Source: Rhizomys pruinosus (lineage: Eukaryota > Chordata > Mammalia > Rodentia > Spalacidae). Taken from it: a stretch of DNA of 64,000 nt. The position numbers and the translations under genes are program-made. The first letter of the stretch is position 1; each line of letters starts with the position of its first letter. The notes beneath the pieces were generated by a model, which saw only the letters and a program-made list of their open reading frames with translations, was not told the origin of the DNA and did no database searches. The stretch lies in the NCBI GenBank assembly GCA_009823505.1, contig VZQC01008079.1:492040-556039 (forward strand). Reading direction: 5' to 3'. Shown piece by piece: positions 43,982-56,165 of this stretch.

Positions 43982-46172
43982 AATGGACATTTTTACTATA
44001 CTAATTTTTCTAATCCATGAGCATGAGAGGTCTTTCCATCTTCTGATGTCATTTTCAATCTCCTTTAGGGTTTTAAAATTTTTGTTGTAGAAGTTTTCGA
44101 TGTATTTGGTTAGGTTTATTCCTGGGTATTTTATTTTATTTTTTTGAGGTTATTGTGATTGAGGAGGTCTCCTTATATTTCTTCTCCAGTTGCTTATTGT
44201 TGGTGTAAAGAAAGGATACTGAGGGGCTGGAGAGATGGCCTGGCAGTTAAGAGCAACAACTGCTCTTGCAGAAGACCCAGGTTCAATCCCCAGCACCCAC
44301 ATGGCAGCTGAGAACTGTCTTTAGCTCCAGTTCCAGGGGAATCCGATACCCTCTTCTGACTTCCGTGGCATTGCACAATATGGATGCGCAAACCTACATA
44401 CAGACAGTACATTTATACACATAAAAATAAATAAAATTAAAAAAAAGAAAGTCTACTGATTTTTTAGGTTTATTTTGTATCCTGCCACTTTTCTGAAACT
44501 TTTAATCATTTCTAGGAGGTTTCTGGTGGAGTTTTTAGCATCCCTTAGGTAAACTATCATATCTTCTGCAAAAAAAGGATAGTTTTACTTCTTCTTTTCT
44601 GATTAGTACTCCTTTAATTTCCCTTTCTTGCCTTATTGACCTAGGGAGCATTTCAAGCTCTATATTGAAGAGGAGTGGCGATAGTGGACAGACTTGCCAT
44701 GTTCCTGCCTTTAAGGGGAATGCTTGCAACTTTTCTCCATTTAGGATGATGTTGGCTGTGGGTTTCTTGTATATGGCTTTGATTACATTGAGGAATGATC
44801 CCTCCAGTTCAATTCCCTCTAGGACTTTAAGCATGAAGTGATGCTGGATTTTGTCCAAAGCTTTTTCTGCATTGATTGAGATGATCATGTGGTTTTTTCT
44901 CAGTCCATTTATGTGTTTTATGATATTTATTTTTTTACATGTTGAACCATCCCTGCATCTCTGGTATGAATCCAACTTGGTCATGATGGATGATCTTTTT
45001 GATGTGGGTCTATATGCGATTTACAAGTATTTTGTTGAGGATTTTTGCATCTATGTTCATTAATGAGATAGGTCTATAGTTTTCTTTCTTGTTTGTGTCT
45101 TTGTCTGGTTTTGGTATTAGAGTGATGCTGGTTTCATAGAAGGAATTTGGGATATTTCCCTCTGTTTGTATCCGTCTGGAAGTTTGAGTAGTAATGTTTG
45201 TCAACCTCTTTAAATGTTTTATGGAATTCTGCTGTGAAACCATCTGGGCCTGGTCTATTTTTTTAGTTGGGAGGCTTTTTATTACATCTTCAATTTCTTC
45301 AATTATTATGGGTCTCTTTATGCTGTTGATCTCTTCTTGATTAAGCTTTGGTAAAACCCAGGATTTCAGTTATTCATGCATTTCTCTTAAGTTTTCAAAT
45401 TTAGTACAGTATAGGTTTTTGAAGTATTCTCATATGATTGTCTGGATCTTTTCTTTATCTGCTGTGATGTTTCCCCTTTCATCATGAATGCTATTGATTC
45501 GGAGTTACTCTTTCTTTCTTTTGTTTAACTGGGCTAGAAGTCTGTTTATTTTGTTTATCTTTTCAAAGAACCAGCTTTTTGATTCATTGATATTTTGTAT
45601 TGTTTTCTTTGTTTCTATTTCATTGATTTCTGCTCTGATTTTTGTTATTTCTTCCTGTCGGGTTTATTTTTTGTTGCCTCTCAAGTGTTTTTAGCTGCAG
45701 TGTTAGATTATTTATTTGTTATCTTTATGTTTTTTTTTTAATGTGGGCACTTAGGGCTATAAATTTCCCTCTTAGGACTGACTTTAATGTATCCCACATG
45801 TTTGTTGTGTTGTATTGTCATTTTCGTTTAGTTCCAGGAATGCTTTTATTTCATTCTTTCTTTCTTCCTCGACTCAGTCATTATTCAGAATTGCGTTGTT
45901 TAATCTCTGTGTGTTCTTATAGTTAGTGGGGCTTATCCTGGTTCTAACATTGAACTTTATTGCACTGTGGTCTGATAGAATGCATGGAATAATTTCAATC
46001 TTTTTGTATTTGTTGACATTTCTTTTGTGTCCCAGTATGTGGTAGATTTTGCAGAATGTTCTGTGGGGCACTGAGTAGAAAGTATATTATCTGATGTCTG
46101 GGTGCAATATTCTGTAGATATCTGTGAGGTCCATTTGGTGTATTATATTGTTCAGTTCTGATGTCTTTCTGG
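43982..46172 (-). mobile_element. Old L1, ORF2 N-terminal two thirds (right half), with B2 insertion
   Basis: Antisense frames show the [16 protein letters not shown] block, [21 protein letters not shown] and endonuclease segments (near 45880-46160) with frameshifts. It joins the 37880 half at gggtagaatggaca. A B2 sits at 44223-44443. Confidence 0.9.
44223..44443 (+). mobile_element. B2-type SINE inserted in old L1
   Basis: A and B boxes visible; body with a single ctccagttccagg motif. Flanking duplication aaagaaaggatactga (44207-44222) / aaagaaagtctactga (44444-44459). Confidence 0.93.
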
Positions 46173-46434
46173 AGGCTGAGGAAGTAAGATGTGGCTGGCT
46201 TCCCCAAAGATAATACAAACAAAATTCTCAGCTGTCTTGCCCTCATGAAAAGCCCAACACCTGGAGAGACATAAATCCAGTTTCTGGTTTTGGTGAGCCA
46301 GTTATTCCTTCTAGGGTCCCGTTAACAATGGAAAAAATATCATTCTGTCAAGCTGTATGAGTTGGAGAGTAGTGGCCAGGTGGAATAAGACATAATTCTT
46401 TTTTCAAAGATGAGCTGGCCTTGGAAACTAAGAT
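46173..46434. other. Unidentified stretch between two L1 fragments
   Basis: Non-coding, no family recognised. Confidence 0.3.
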
Positions 46435-47192
46435 TCTATTGTTCAGGAAGATATTAAAATCATGAACATATATGCACCAAACTGTGATGCACTGAATCTC
46501 ATAGAAACAGTATTTTAAGTCTCACCAGGGGTGGTGGTTTTTAATCCCAGAATTCCAGAGGCAGAGGCAGGCAGATTTCTGTGAGTTCAAAGCCAGCCTG
46601 GTCTATATAGCAACTTCCAGGCCAGCTGGGGCTACAGGCAGACCTTGTCTCAAGAAGATCAAAACAAAATACTCCCCCCAAACAAAAACAACAACAACAA
46701 CAACAACAAAATAAAAAACAGAACCACAGGACTATAAAACACAGGTTAATACCAACTTCATAATTGTAAGTGATTTCAGTACTCCACAACCTTCAATAGA
46801 CAGGTCAAGTGGATAAATAATAAATAGAGAAACATCTGACTTAAATGACATCTTACATAAAATGGACCTATCAGACATGTACAGAATATTCCACTTAAGC
46901 AAAAAAAAAAAAAATACAGTTTTAACTTTGCTGACCTTGAAAGTATCTCTAAAACTGACCTATAACCAACAGCAAAAGAAGCTCTAGTAAGTACACAAAC
47001 TCATGGAGATTAAGCAAAACACTCCTAAATGATCAATGGGTCAAAGAAGAAATTTAGAAAGAAATAAAAGTATTCATGGAACTAAATGAAAATGAGAAAG
47101 CAACACAAGAAAAGCTTGGGATACTTTACAGGCAGTTCTAAGAGAGAAGTTTATAGCTCTAAGTGCCTAAATTAAAAAAATCAGAAAAGCTT
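46435..47192 (+). mobile_element. L1 ORF2 fragment (endonuclease region) with B1 insertion
   Basis: 46435-46513 and 46711-47192 read as decayed ORF2 (gaacatatatgcaccaaactg = NIYAPN; ccacaaccttcaatagacaggtcaa). A B1 lies between. Confidence 0.8.
46514..46710 (+). mobile_element. B1 SINE with A/C-rich and (CAA)n tail
   Basis: tttaatcccag, gtgagttcaaagccagcctgg and gcagaccttgtctc cores. Tail ends in nine or so CAA units (46681-46710). Confidence 0.88.
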
Positions 47193-47740
47193 TTCCATGA
47201 TGGCAATTCCCAAAGCAGTGTGTGGGTTGTGAGCAGCTAAGGGTAAAGTTGGGGAGTGGGACTTAGGGGCTTCCAAGAGCATTGGGAAGCATCGCAGGTG
47301 GTCCTAGGGCATCTGGATCCTTAGGGACCACATTTTGGCATTATAGACATCACCTGAGGGTGTCAGGAGACAACCATGACAGCCCAGGTGTCAGCTGAGC
47401 CTTTCTCCTACTGAACCCAGGTACAGATATTCATGCCTGGGTCTGGAAATCAGTCAGTAGGTTAAGGGTGTTGTACAGTGGTTCTGTGAGTACTTCTCAC
47501 CAGGTGGGTGATTTGGGGTTCACCCCACTTGGATGTGGGGGACTTGGGCTGCATTGCAGCTGAAGCATTTGACCTTCCAACCCACAGGACCAGGAGTAAC
47601 TGGGGCCCTCGGGATGCCAGGTTTTGCAGGCCTGGAGAGTTTGGGCCAGCTTGGGTGTTGCATGGCTTAGTCCATTGGGTGAACTGTTTGCTGGTTGGGT
47701 GAGGGGTGTTGGTTGGTAAGGTGTTAGGATAGAGTTGAGA
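47193..47740 (+). mobile_element. Probable L1 5' UTR
   Basis: GC-richer than its surroundings and directly upstream of an L1 ORF1 in the same orientation, the position of an L1 leader. No similarity to the 5' UTR of the intact L1 is evident, so this would be a different subfamily. Inference from position. Confidence 0.45.
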
Positions 47741-49474
47741 TTTTGGAGCCTAACTTAGCCACACCTGTACATCAACTAAGAAGTCAACAAACACCTGAAG
47801 AATATAACCAATATCACTGTCAGCTCCACAAACATGTAAACTTCACATTAGAACCACTCCAAACAGAAGTTATTCAAATGCTTAAAGCTCAACAAAAGAA
47901 AGACTCAGGTGGATCTCCACCAAATACTAATACTCCTATTCAAGTACACTCTAATGAACGCCCTTTGGATAGAACTCAGAAAACAGATCTCAAAAGAACA
48001 ATTATGAATACGAGTAGAGAAATTAAGGAGTTGAGAGAATTTAAGGAGCTTGTAAAGAAGTTTGGGACCAAAAGGAAGGCAAGGATAAATTGAAAGAGGA
48101 CAATGTTAAATGTGGAATGAATTTACAAAAGATATAAAAACACTGAAGAAAATTCAAGTTGGAATGAAAAAAGAAATGCAACATTCCACAAATAATTTGG
48201 AAAGGGTGGGATAAACTCTTAATAATAGAATGGATGATGTAGAAAATAGAATATCAACATAGAAAGACAATATGAAAGAATTGGATAAATCAAGTAAAGA
48301 TTATGAACAATTGAAAAAAAACCCCACAAGAATGGATGGGCTGGAGAGATGGCCTAGCAGTTAAGAGCGCCGACCGCACTTGCAGAGGACCCGGGTTCGA
48401 TCCCCAGCACCCACATGGCGGCCAAGAACCGTCTGAAACTCCAATTCCAGGAGAACTCCAGTTCCAGGGGAATCCGACACCCTATTCTGACCTCCGCGGC
48501 ATTGAACGACACGGGTGCACAGACTTGCATGCAGACAGTACATTCATACACATACAGAAATAAAAAAAAAGAATGGAGTAACCACGAATTGTGGGATACT
48601 ATGAAAAGACCAAATCTACAAATTATAGGGATAGAAGAGGAAGAAAACTCACGGGATAATGATATGGTCCAGGTCTTCAACAAAATTTTAGAGGAAAATT
48701 TTCCCAAATTAAAGCAAGAGATACATATACAAGCATTAGAAGCATATAGAACACCAAGCAGAAAGAACCAGAAAAGAAATTCTCCATGTCATATCATAGT
48801 GAAAACACAAGATGTTCAAATCAAAGAAAGGATACTGAGGGCTGCAAAAGAAAAACAAGTTACCTACAAAGGTAGGTAAATTAGACTTACAGCTGGTTTC
48901 TCAATGAAGACTATTAAAGCCAAAAGAGCCTGGTCTAAATTATCCCCGGTTCTGAAAGAATATAGATGCCAACCCAGAGTACTTATCCAGCAAAAATGTT
49001 TATTACAATTGAAGGAGAAAGGAAAATATTCCATGATATAAATAAGTTGAAAGAATTCCTCTCCAATAAATCATCCCTGCAGAGACTACCTCAAGCAATA
49101 CAAAGAGTAGAGGGAGGGGATGACTATAACCAATTAACATCAGAAAACAAATGATACTACCATTAAGGAAATAAAAACCTAAGGTAAGAATGTACTAGAA
49201 AACAAAATGGAAGGAGTTTAATTCAACAACAGTTTTAAATATCAATGGACTGAAGTCTCCAATTAAGAGACAGAATAGTAGAATGGATTAAGAAACAAAA
49301 CCCACATATTTTTTTTCTTGTCTCCAAGAAACTTACCTCACCTTTAAAGATAAATATTATCCCAAGGTGGAAGGAGGGTAAAGATAACACAAGTAAATGG
49401 CACTTAGAAAGGAGGTGGGGGAGTCGCTATGTTAATACTAGATAAAATAGAAGTCAATAGTTGTGGTTTGTGTA
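47741..49474 (+). mobile_element. L1 ORF1 and start of ORF2, decayed, with B2 insertion
   Basis: The 47743-48093 frame is the ORF1 N-terminal and coiled-coil region. 48575-49150 encodes the RRM and C-terminal domains (LQIIGIEEEENSRDND, KMFITIEGERKIFHDINKLKEF). From about 49230 the ORF2 start (aatatcaatggactgaag) is seen, ending near 49474. Confidence 0.88.
48337..48568 (+). mobile_element. B2-type SINE inserted in L1 ORF1
   Basis: Complete, CpG-retaining copy with A box, B box (gggttcgatcccc) and doubled body motif. Target-site duplication aagaatgga at 48328-48336 and 48569-48577. Confidence 0.95.
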
Positions 49475-50470
49475 GGATATTTGATCACTAGGTGGAACAT
49501 CTTTGGGGCGGATAGAAAGGCTTTTTGCCAGGCTTATGTGGTGCGTTTCTGAATATCTGGAAAGATTTGGTTGGCTAAAGCCTGCCCAGGGACTCGTAGG
49601 GTCAATTTAAGGTTTTTATTTTGTGGTGATGTGTTTGGGGGAACTTCCCTGTTTGGTTGGATGGGTATAAATTTTGCAAAGTTTAGTAGAAAATAAGATA
49701 CTTGTACTGGATTGAAGTGGTCAAATGTTTCTAGAGTGGAATTGTATAAACATTAAAGCCAGTTTACTAGTGGTCTAAATGGGATTATATACACACAGGG
49801 TTGTGGTTGGTTTTTGGTCCATTCCTGGCTTGTACTGGACTTCCAGTTGTAGATTCAGATAAAAGGGGCATAAAGTAATGGGTTACCTTTGACTACTGAG
49901 AGATATTTTTTGGCCTCTATTATGCAAGTGTTACTTTTGATATCTTTTCTGCTCATTTCAAGATAATTTGACTCAAGAAAAGCTAGGTTTACTTTCCTGA
50001 ATTAGTGGCATGAAGCCCAGAAGGAGACAGTTTGGATAAATTTGGAAAAATTTTTCAACTTAATTCCAGTCAACAGACATATCCCCTGTTATTGGAAAAC
50101 TATAAAACAGGATATGGGGTTTGGGAAAGTAAAGAGGCTACTTCTGTTTGTAGTAAATTATTTATATTTAAGATATGCCTAAAATGGTTTAAATTTCTCT
50201 TATCAGCTTTGCCTGCTTATCCTATGGTGTTAAATTTCTTCCAGTCAATGTTTATGCAAGACTTCTTAGGCATTTTGTCAAGCTTTATCTAAATATGGTA
50301 TAGTGGTTTAAAGTTCCAGATTGGTGTAACTTAACTTTTTGGATGCTTAATGCCCATACCTAAGGTCCATGCCAATTTGGTCAAGGAATTTAAGGACAAT
50401 TTTGTTCCTTGCCCTCTGAGGTCAATTAGTCCCAAGGGATTTTGTTTGGGGGCAACTCTTCTTCCTTTCT
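49475..50470. other. Unidentified non-coding stretch
   Basis: Begins exactly where L1 ORF2 is cut. Could be an old LTR element, but no terminal repeats or domains were found. Confidence 0.3.
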
Positions 50471-50476
50471 TCCTTC

Positions 50477-50624
50477 TTTTGTCTTTTTGAGACAGGGTCT
50501 CCCTTTAGTCCCAGCTGGCCTGGAGCTCAATACATAGACAAGGCTAGCCTTGGACTCACAGAGGTCCACCTGCCTCTGGCTCCCCAGTGCTGGGATTAAA
50601 AGCATGATCCACCACACCCGGCTC
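50477..50624 (-). mobile_element. B1 SINE
   Basis: rc begins agccgggtgtggtggatcatgc and ends gagaccctgtctcaaaaagac. Confidence 0.92.
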
Positions 50625-51929
50625 ATGGGGGTATCTCTTAAAAACATTCTGTAATTGTGAGTCACCAGGCTTCCTGTGCAGGGAGGTCTTGGAGATCCAC
50701 CAACAGATCCCTAGCCAGTGTCCAGCCTAGAAAGAGGAAGCTCAACATACAGGAAAGTTGCCTTGTGCTCCAAAGGGAAGCCTAGTCTAGCAAGATCTGA
50801 CCTTGTCCTTGGTAGATGGAACTGGTTAAGAATGTCCAGAAGGAGTCAGGTGTTCTCCCCTGAAAACCTGGGTGTCCCCTGAAGACCAGAACCTCAAATG
50901 ACCCTGAGAAAATGAATTTTGGTCAATCTGGGATAATCGTGTGGACTTAAGCACGCAAAAGAAAGTGTAACCTAAAAGATAAATAGTCAACATATTTTAA
51001 AACCTAATAAACTGTCCCTCCACATGAAGTTATATGAAATAGCATTAAACAGGCATAAAAACCTTAGATCTAGGCCTTGATTAACAGAGTAGGGTCACCT
51101 GTAGCCAAAGGACAAGTCTACTATTGTAATTAGTTAATGCTCAATAATAAAATTTCTTCTTTCTTTATAGCAACTATCTAAGTGGAAACTCATATCCTAA
51201 TTATTAAAAAGCCTGAAAAGCAGATTCTGAGTCCATATATCATGGCCAAAAGAACAGAAGGAGAAACTTTATAAATGGACACTTTGAAACTCCTGGCCAC
51301 GAAATTCTAAAGGAATTTTAATTTAGACATTTGAATTCACCCTGTTCTTACTTCTCCTGGTCCTCTGCCTAGATCATATACCTAACTACTCCTGCCTTCA
51401 TTTAGCCTTCAGGGGCACCAGTCAAGGATTTTTTCCCTCTATAGTTATGCTTGGGGATCTTTTAGATTGACCCTCTGAATGGGGGATACCATAGTTGTGC
51501 CCCCAACGTCCCTTTTTGGCATGGAAGAAGTCAGAGTTGTTGGCATCCTGATTCCTTTCTGGCAGTTGGGGTAACCCTTTTTGGAGGATAACATAACTTA
51601 ACCAGGAGCTAGAAATTGATTAGGCAGTTTATGGATGAGACACCACCAAATTAACCTCACTCTTTCTCAGCTGAGAACTCAAGGCTTCCTGGACTAGCCA
51701 GTAAAACGCATATCCTTCTGTTTGCCCCAGAAGAGCAGGAAAAGAAGAAAGAAAAGAAAGAGAGAAGGGAAAAAAGAAAAAAAGAGAAGTGGTATGTACC
51801 AAGCCCCGCAGATTGATTATTTATTTCACCAGAATAAGAAATGGAATTTCCACCCCCCTTTTGTTGTTTTTTTACTTGCTTTGTTTTGTTAATTTCATTT
51901 TGTGTTTCTGTTTTCCCATGAAAGGAAAA
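50625..51929. other. Unidentified non-coding stretch
   Basis: No gene or repeat recognised apart from a purine-rich patch at about 51735-51790. Confidence 0.3.
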
Positions 51930-52427
51930 AAATAAAATAATTAAAAAATCAGAAATAGCACAGATAAATTATTTAATAGTACATCAAGACTCTGGAAAAA
52001 GCAAGAACAAACCAAACCCAAACCTAGTAGATGAGAAGAAATAAATCAGAGCAGAAATTAATGATGTAGAAACAAAGGAAACAATACAAAGAACCATTGA
52101 ATCTAAGATCTAGTTCTTTGAAAAGTTATACAACAGACAATGTAAAGATCCAGGCAATCATACGAGAATACTTCAAAAACCTATACTCTACTAAGTTTGA
52201 AAACTTAAGCGAAATGGATGAATATCTGAAATCCTGGGAATCAACAAAGTTTAACCAAGAAGAGATTGACAGTTTAAACAGACTCATAACATATGAGGAA
52301 ATTGAAGATGTAATGAAAAACCTCCCAACTAAAAAGAGCCCAGGCCCAGATGGTTACACAGCAGAATTCTATAAAACATTTCAGGAGGTTTTACAACCTT
52401 TACTACTCAAACTGTTCAAAAGGATAC
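51930..52427 (+). mobile_element. L1 ORF2 fragment at the edge of the OR unit
   Basis: Frame at 52097-52435 reads ...[18 protein letters not shown]...[17 protein letters not shown]..., the ORF2 segment before the RT core. It continues at 52842 after an LTR. Confidence 0.9.
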
Positions 52428-52836
52428 TGTTGTAGTTTGTCTTCAATCGCTGTGACAAAACACTCTGACCGACACCAACTTGGGAAGGAAAGGGTTTATT
52501 TAGCTCATATCTGCTGGGTCACAGTTCATTACTCAGGGAGCCCAAGGCAGGAACTCAGGGCAGGAACCTGGAGGCAGGAGCTGAAGCACAGGTCATGGAG
52601 GAACACTGCTTACTGGCTTGCTCCCCTGATCCATGTCCAGCCTGTCCTCTTATACGGTACACAACAACCTGCCCAGAGGTAGCAACACCCGTAGTGGGCT
52701 GGGCCCTCCCATATTGCCCAACAATCAAGACAATACTCCACAGACGTGGCCACAGGCCAGTCCAATGGAGCCAATTCCCTAATAGAGGCTCCCTCAACCC
52801 CGGTGTGTCAAGTTGACACTAAAGCTATCCAGCACA
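52428..52836 (-). mobile_element. MaLR (MT-type) solo LTR, 409 bp, inserted in L1
   Basis: TGTTGTAGTTTG...CCAGCACA with a perfect 5-bp duplication gatac (52423-52427 and 52837-52841). Host L1 ORF2 is continuous across it. Minus-sense AATAAA corresponds to tttatt near 52496. Confidence 0.92.
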
Positions 52837-52841
52837 GATAC

Positions 52842-52992
52842 AAACAGGGGGAAATCTCCCAAATTTCTTCTATGAAGCCAGCATCACTCTAATACCAAAA
52901 CCAGGTAAAGACACAACCAAAAATGAAAACTGTAGACCTATCTCCTTAATGAATATAGATGCAAAAATTCTCAACAAAATACTTGCAAATCA
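52842..52992 (+). mobile_element. L1 ORF2 fragment, continuation
   Basis: aaatctcccaaatttcttc...aaaaccaggtaaagacacaacc matches the RT region after the LTR insertion site. It ends at ttgcaaatcaca. Confidence 0.85.
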
Positions 52993-53617
52993 CAAGGGAG
53001 AGAAATGAGAGAGAGAGAAAGAAGAGAGAGCATTTTTCTCACTCCTATAATACAAACATTTGAGGGGCTGAGGCAAGAGTATTACTGTGAGTTCAAAGCC
53101 AGATTGTGCTCAATAACAAAGAAACAAAGAGAAAAGAATTCCATAATTATTTTTATTTTATCATTTTATTTATTTAAAACATTGTTCTATAATCAATGAT
53201 AAAAGGGGTTATATATGAATTTTATTCTAAATAAAGTCAAGTATTATGTTGAATTTGAGAATTCTCAGCTTTTTAATTGATATTAGTATAGAGTAGGATT
53301 AAACTTAAACAAAAGGCAAGATTATTTAATCAGGTCTAATATGACTCAATAATATTTCTCTTCTTAAGACAGAAAACATGTATTTCTAATGAAGTATCAC
53401 TCTTCGGAAAGAAGAGGTTTATATTTTGATATAATGACGAGTTATTCATGTCTCATTAGGCACCATGTTTGTACATATTTGTTTTACATCTGACAAAACT
53501 GGTTAGAGAGGAATAGCAGGGAAGAGGAGATCAGCTGAGGCCAAGATCATGTAAAATTCCTATCCATGTGCATGTATGTTCTGAAGTCAATGAGTTGTAA
53601 ACAAAAATAGGGAGGCA

Positions 53618-54197
53618 AGACGCCATAACGCGCCAGGCCAGTAGGATCGAAAGGTTATTCCTGGACAAACTGTCAGCCCATGAAAGGAAACAGCCAGAAT
53701 TGACCAGAGTCCAAGTCAACAGCTCCAGAGAGAGTGGACTGTTTTACCTCTCATCCACCTGTGCCCCTTTTCTAAGCCTAGGGAACACAACCTGCGGAAG
53801 AGGGGGCGTGGTTTAGATGATAAGGGCCTGCGATTGGGGTGCATGGTGAAACATACAATAGTAGTCTGGACAAGATCAATATTTGATCAATTGATTGAAC
53901 AAACAACCTGTCACCCCCCACTGGATGGTGGGGCGTGTAGGTGTTTGGGCACAACAGCCTGCAGATAGGTTTTGCATGACGGAAGCTTGTACTCATGGAT
54001 TATCACTTATATCTAAAAAATGAAAAAAAAAAACTGGAGAAAGATGCAGGACAGTTATGCAGAATGCATAATCTGGGATGGTGGTGGGGGTGGGGGGGAG
54101 GGAAAGGGACAATAGCCTGAACTGAATTGGAAAAAATGTATGAAAAAAAAAACACAAAAAACCTAATTAAAAAAAAAAAAAAAAAAAAAAAATAAAA
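53618..54197 (+). mobile_element. 5'-truncated L1-type retroposon, unique to this OR unit
   Basis: Begins within the gaaacagccagaattgaccagag block family, with a G-rich tract (about 54080-54105) and a long A-tail (54166-54200). Perfect 15-bp target-site duplication aaaaatagggaggca at 53603-53617 and 54198-54212. The 60.4 kb unit shows the empty site. Confidence 0.88.
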
Positions 54198-54219
54198 AAA
54201 AATAGGGAGGCAGAATTAG

Positions 54220-54420
54220 AGAAGAGATGCCTGGTAGTTAAGAGCACTGGCTTGCTCCTCGCAGGGACCCAAGTCTTGTTTCCCAGCACCCACCATGGTG
54301 GCTAACACTGTGTGTAACTCCAGTTCCAGAGGATCCAATATCCTTCCTTTGCCTCTGAAAGCACTACACACCTAGTACCAAACACTCAACACACATATAA
54401 TAAATAAATTTATAAATAAA
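54220..54420 (+). mobile_element. Older B2-type SINE in OR unit A
   Basis: tRNA-like head and single aactccagttccag motif. It matches 60428-60626 but carries several single-base insertions and deletions. Confidence 0.8.
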
Positions 54421-54754
54421 TGGGGAGGAAGACGATATTATCAGCAGATCAAAAATGAACAAGTGAATACAGAATAAAGAAAGTTTTTTGAGCATATCAG
54501 TGATAGGAGGTCACTGGATCAGTTAGCTTATGATGCATAATAATCAAAAAGTAATTATAAATGATCAGTTACATAATAATTTTATAGTCTGGAATATGGC
54601 TTGGGACTATATTAAGCTGGATGCTACTTCTAAACTTGGGTCAATTCAGCTAATCTCAACTAGGACTCATCAGTGTGCAAATATCACTTATTAGGTCCAC
54701 TTGTCTTTCCTAAGTGCTAGCTGGAGTATATTTGTTTGTCCACCATGTAGCCTT

Positions 54755-54902
54755 TTTTTTTTGGTCTTTTTGAGACCGGGTTTTCCTTTACTCAGCTGGC
54801 CTGAGCTTGCTCTGTAGACCAGGCTGGCCTTGAATTCACAAAGATCTGCCTGACTCTGGCTCCAAGTGCTGGGATTATAGGCAGGCGCCCCCATGCCTGG
54901 CT
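54755..54902 (-). mobile_element. B1 SINE in OR unit A
   Basis: Duplicate of 60961-61112, with extra small deletions (e.g. tggcctgagcttgc versus tggcctggagcttgc). Confidence 0.9.
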
Positions 54903-55226
54903 ACTCTGCAGCCTTTCTTCTTCATGTAGACTATCAGTCAAAGATATTTGACTAACTTATATGGGGACATGGTATTTATAATATAGTGGATACAAAGTCC
55001 ATCTGAGCATGCAAGTCACATAAGTATGTCAACCAATTCTACTAGACAAAGCAATTCACAAGGCCACAAGACCTCCCCATGTTCAAAGAGTAAGGAAATA
55101 AATTCCAAAATTGAAAAATGCAGAGTAGTGTGGTCATTTTGCAATTTACTATATTCACACATACAATGTTAAGGGAGTATCAGTGGAAGCATCTCAAGGA
55201 TAATTAAGAAGATGCGTAGTTAACAC

Positions 55227-56165
55227 TCACTTGGATACAGTAACTCTTTTCCTCCAAAGTATCCCCAGAGCCAATTTCATGTCTCTGTTCCTCAAACTGT
55301 AGATGAAAGGATTCAACATGGGTGTCACCTCTGTATACATTATTGAAGTAATTGCATCCTTAACTTGAGAATTATTTGAAGAATAAAAGAAATAAATAAT
55401 TGTAAGAGTCCCATAGAACAAAAATACTAAGAAGAGGTGGGAACCACAGGTGGATAGAACTTTGCAGATCTTCTTAGTGGAGGGGACCTTGAGGACAGTA
55501 AAACCAATGCAGACATAAGAACCCAAGATAGCACCCACTGACAGGAGAGTCAACACTCCACCCTCAGTGAAGATGACCAGCTCATTGAGGGAGGTATCTG
55601 AGCAGGACAACTTCAGGAGTTCAGTGGGATCACAGTAGAAGTGGGGGATGGCGTTGTCAGCACAGAAGGAGAGACAGGTCAGAAGGAGGGTGTGCAGCAG
55701 GGCATGTATACAAGAGAAGAGCCAAGATCCAGCCACCAATAAGTCACACAGCTCCTGCTTCATGATGACCATGTAGTGCAGTGGGTGGCAGATGGCCACA
55801 TACCTATCATAGGCCATCACACCAAGAAGAAAGCTGTCAACGGATACAAAAAGTAAGAAAAAATCATTGAGAATGCACCCTTCATAAGAGATGGACAGGT
55901 GCTGAGTCTGCATGTTGCTGAGCATCTTTGGGACAGTGACGATGACAAAGGAGATGTCAGAGAAGGCCAGGTTGGCACAGGAAAAGTACATGGGGGTGTG
56001 GAGACGACAGTTCATCCTGATGAGCAGGATGATGAGCAGGTTCCCCAGCACCGTGGTCAGGTACATGGCCAGGAACAGGGTGAAGAAGATGCCCTGCTGC
56101 TCTGGCTGGATGGGGAGCCCCAGGAGGATGAACTCAGACACACTGCTCTGGTTCCCCCTCCTCAT
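55227..56165 (-). CDS. Olfactory receptor, class II family 1 (OR1J-like), copy A with altered TM2/ECL1
   Basis: Odorant receptor, 312 codons from the ATG at 56165. An in-frame ATG at 56270 lies upstream of a strong splice acceptor, so I do not use it. NQS glycosylation site at residues 5-7, MAYDRYVAICHPL, TCGSHL and PMLNPFIYSLRN are intact. Compared with copy B (61437-62378), two short stretches differ through compensating single-base gains and losses. The near-universal PMYFFL after LHT reads PMYFSCAN, and GCISQMYFF reads GCILNDFF. Outside these the two are nearly identical. Because adjacent DNA in this unit is also full of small indels, the changes may be assembly errors; if real, they could damage TM2 and the first extracellular loop. 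Confidence 0.88.
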   Translation of the reverse strand: MRRGNQSSVSEFILLGLPIQPEQQGIFFTLFLAMYLTTVLGNLLIILLIRMNCRLHTPMYFSCANLAFSDISFVIVTVPKMLSNMQTQHLSISYEGCILNDFFLLFVSVDSFLLGVMAYDRYVAICHPLHYMVIMKQELCDLLVAGSWLFSCIHALLHTLLLTCLSFCADNAIPHFYCDPTELLKLSCSDTSLNELVIFTEGGVLTLLSVGAILGSYVCIGFTVLKVPSTKKICKVLSTCGSHLFLVFLFYGTLTIIYFFYSSNNSQVKDAITSIMYTEVTPMLNPFIYSLRNRDMKLALGILWRKRVTVSK

